Shown here in pieces: positions 4,995 through 6,162 of a DNA stretch of 6,162 nt; the stretch's first letter is position 1, and each line of letters starts with the position of its first letter. The translations under genes were made by a program, and so were the position numbers. Source of the DNA: Reyranella sp. (GTDB lineage: Bacteria; Pseudomonadota; Alphaproteobacteria; Reyranellales; Reyranellaceae); assembly GCA_021732965.1 (NCBI GenBank), contig JAKFVZ010000042.1:1-6162 (forward strand), read 5' to 3'. The notes beneath the pieces were generated by a model that saw only the letters and a list, made by a program, of their open reading frames with translations, did no database searches and was not told where the DNA came from.

Positions 4995-5817
4995 GACTCA
5001 CTCCGGGGAAGGGCGCCGCTTTCTCCGCCAGCTTGGCCAGCGCGGAGATCAGGCCGTTGGGATTGCGTGTGAACTGCACCGAGGTCGCATCGGCAAGATA
5101 TTCGCGCTGCCGCGATACCGCCATCTGTACGGCCTTGGCGGCGATCGGCGCCAGGATCGCGACCACCAGCAGGACGATGATCAGGATGCCGCCGCCGGAA
5201 CTACCCTTGCGGTTGCTGCTGCGCGTCGAGCCCCAGTTCAGCGTGCGCAACGCCATGTCGCAGACCAGGGCGATCAGGCCGACTGTGACGCCGACCACGA
5301 CCATGTAACGCGTGTCGAGATTGCGCAGGTGCGCCATTTCGTGCGCCACCACGCCCTGCAACTCGTCGCGATCGAGCGCATTCAACAGACCCCGCGTGAC
5401 CGCGATGGTGCCGCTGCCGACCTTGTTGCCGGTGGCGAAGGCATTCAGCGCGTCGGTCTCCAGCACCATGACCTTCGGCATCGGCACACCGGCAGCGATC
5501 GAGATTTCCTCCACCACATTGTAGAGCTGCGGCGCGTCCTTCTTCTCGATCTCCTTCGCGCCGGCCATGCTCAGGACCATCTTGTCGCCGACGGCCAGCG
5601 AGATTGCGCTCCAGCCGATGCTGACGGCGGCCATCAGGCCGGCGCCGGCAATGCCGACCTGGCTGACCACGGGCAGGGAGCTGGAAGCCTCTCCTTCGAG
5701 CAGCGCGCCGACCAGATAGCCGATCCCGCCCGCCAGCGCGGTGAGGACCGCCAGCAGAATCATCGTGTTGCGGCGGTTCTCCGCCTGGGCGGAGACGAAG
5801 TCGGTGGTGGCGCTCAT
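4870..5817 (-). CDS. htpX: HtpX-like M48 family membrane zinc metallopeptidase
   Basis: This 315-residue inner-membrane protease should degrade damaged or misfolded membrane proteins. The zinc site is H159-E-M-A-H163 with E239 in QREYLADA as third ligand. Hydrophobic segments lie at about 19-40, 52-77, 172-190 and 209-233, which places the catalytic domain between membrane helices as in HtpX. The C-terminal motif LLATHPDIADRIARL (297-310) is the usual M48 ending. I chose ATG 5817; the frame stays open upstream, but that part runs into lemA and is arginine/cysteine-rich shadow sequence. The start is 13 nt after the lemA stop, with AGGA 8 nt upstream. Pairing with LemA is typical of one HtpX subgroup. 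Its last 125 nt are overlapped in another frame by the favoured start of the downstream GDPD, so the two may be translationally coupled. Confidence 0.93.
   Translation of the reverse strand: MSATTDFVSAQAENRRNTMILLAVLTALAGGIGYLVGALLEGEASSSLPVVSQVGIAGAGLMAAVSIGWSAISLAVGDKMVLSMAGAKEIEKKDAPQLYNVVEEISIAAGVPMPKVMVLETDALNAFATGNKVGSGTIAVTRGLLNALDRDELQGVVAHEMAHLRNLDTRYMVVVGVTVGLIALVCDMALRTLNWGSTRSSNRKGSSGGGILIIVLLVVAILAPIAAKAVQMAVSRQREYLADATSVQFTRNPNGLISALAKLAEKAAPFPGVSRATQHLFIVNPINQFTSKTPALLATHPDIADRIARLRNLGG
5001..5004 (-). promoter_or_regulatory. Ribosome binding site inside htpX for the long GDPD start
   Basis: On the minus strand GGAG lies 6 nt before GTG 4994-4992. It is within htpX codons for P-G-V-S, so it may be fortuitous. 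It is the only purine-rich motif near either candidate GDPD start and supports the signal-peptide-bearing form. Confidence 0.35.
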
Positions 5818-5830
5818 GCGCCTTGTCCTG

Positions 5831-6162
5831 TCAGCGCAGCGCGACCTTCGGCACTTCGCGCTCGCTCTCCGGCATGTTGAACAGGTCCATCGGCCCGAAG
5901 CCCAGCGACGCGGCCGCAAGCACCGCCGGGAAGCTCTGGCGGCGGGTGTTATAGGTGTTCACCGAGTCGTTGTAGAACTGGCGCGCGAAGGCGATCTTGT
6001 TCTCGGTGGTGGTCAGCTCCTCCTGGAGCTGCACGACATTGTGGTTGGCCTTGAGTTGCGGATAGTGCTCCATCCAGGCGAGCAGCCCGTGCGTCGCCTG
6101 GCTGAGCGCTGCCTCCGCCGGCCCCCATTGAGCCGGGTTGCCGGCTGCCGCGACCGCGTCGT
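5831..6162 (-). CDS. lemA: LemA family protein (N-terminal part beyond the window)
   Basis: Only the C-terminal 109 or so residues are present; the frame is open to the right edge and ends at TGA 5833-5831. The visible part matches LemA: the motif YPQLKANHNVVQLQEELTTTENKI is followed by ARQFYNDSVNTYNTRRQSFP and a short hydrophobic tail ending LFNMPESEREVPKVALR. LemA proteins have an N-terminal membrane anchor, outside the window here, and an extracytoplasmic helical bundle; their exact role is unsettled. The gene is 13 nt upstream of the HtpX-type protease, the classic pairing, which suggests a shared role in envelope quality control. The ATG at 6073 is an internal Met and not the start. Confidence 0.93.
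   Translation of the reverse strand, partial: DAVAAAGNPAQWGPAEAALSQATHGLLAWMEHYPQLKANHNVVQLQEELTTTENKIAFARQFYNDSVNTYNTRRQSFPAVLAAASLGFGPMDLFNMPESEREVPKVALR

Noticed and set aside
4693..5880. Plus-strand 395-codon ORF rich in His, Asp and Gln
   Set aside because: It is antisense to htpX and part of the GDPD gene; the composition is a reverse-strand artefact of GC-rich membrane-protein codons.
5818..5919. N-terminal extension of htpX starting at 5919
   Set aside because: The added residues are Arg/Cys-rich, overlap the lemA 3' end, and match no M48 N-terminus; ATG 5817 gives the expected membrane-segment start.

Overview
The window is GC-rich and densely coding, and every gene I can support lies on the minus strand. 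Strong GC preference at third codon positions, long shadow ORFs opposite the real genes, and the families present (LemA/HtpX, FCD-type GntR, DeoR/GlpR, a predicted homoserine dehydrogenase with a SAF domain) suggest a Proteobacterium, most likely an Alphaproteobacterium. The genus cannot be read from the window.

In transcription order, from the right edge to the left, the layout is as follows. (1) The C-terminal part of a LemA-family protein is followed after 13 nt by an HtpX-like M48 membrane metallopeptidase, the usual lemA-htpX pair. (2) A glycerophosphodiester phosphodiesterase (GDPD) follows. Its best-supported start, and therefore its putative signal peptide, lies inside the 3' end of htpX. 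(3) After a 39-nt gap comes a compact three-gene operon: a GntR/FCD regulator, an EctD-like Fe(II)/2-oxoglutarate (PhyH-family) dioxygenase, and a Rossmann-fold oxidoreductase with a C-terminal SAF domain (COG4091-like). The regulator appears to be transcribed from a promoter that places +1 on its own ATG, with a TGTATACA palindrome over the -10 region. (4) A noncoding stretch of about 340 bp holds several perfect hairpins and a cluster of TGAAC/GTTCA half-sites. (5) A DeoR/GlpR-type regulator is cut off by the left edge.

The most interesting unit is the GntR-dioxygenase-SAF oxidoreductase operon. It looks like a self-regulated module that hydroxylates a small polar molecule and then oxidises or otherwise processes the product. 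The substrate is not apparent, and no ectoine or other known pathway genes lie beside it. LemA-HtpX is probably a separate envelope proteostasis unit. The GDPD and the GlpR-like regulator both suggest glycerol-phosphate metabolism, but the catabolic operon lies between them and no direct link can be shown.
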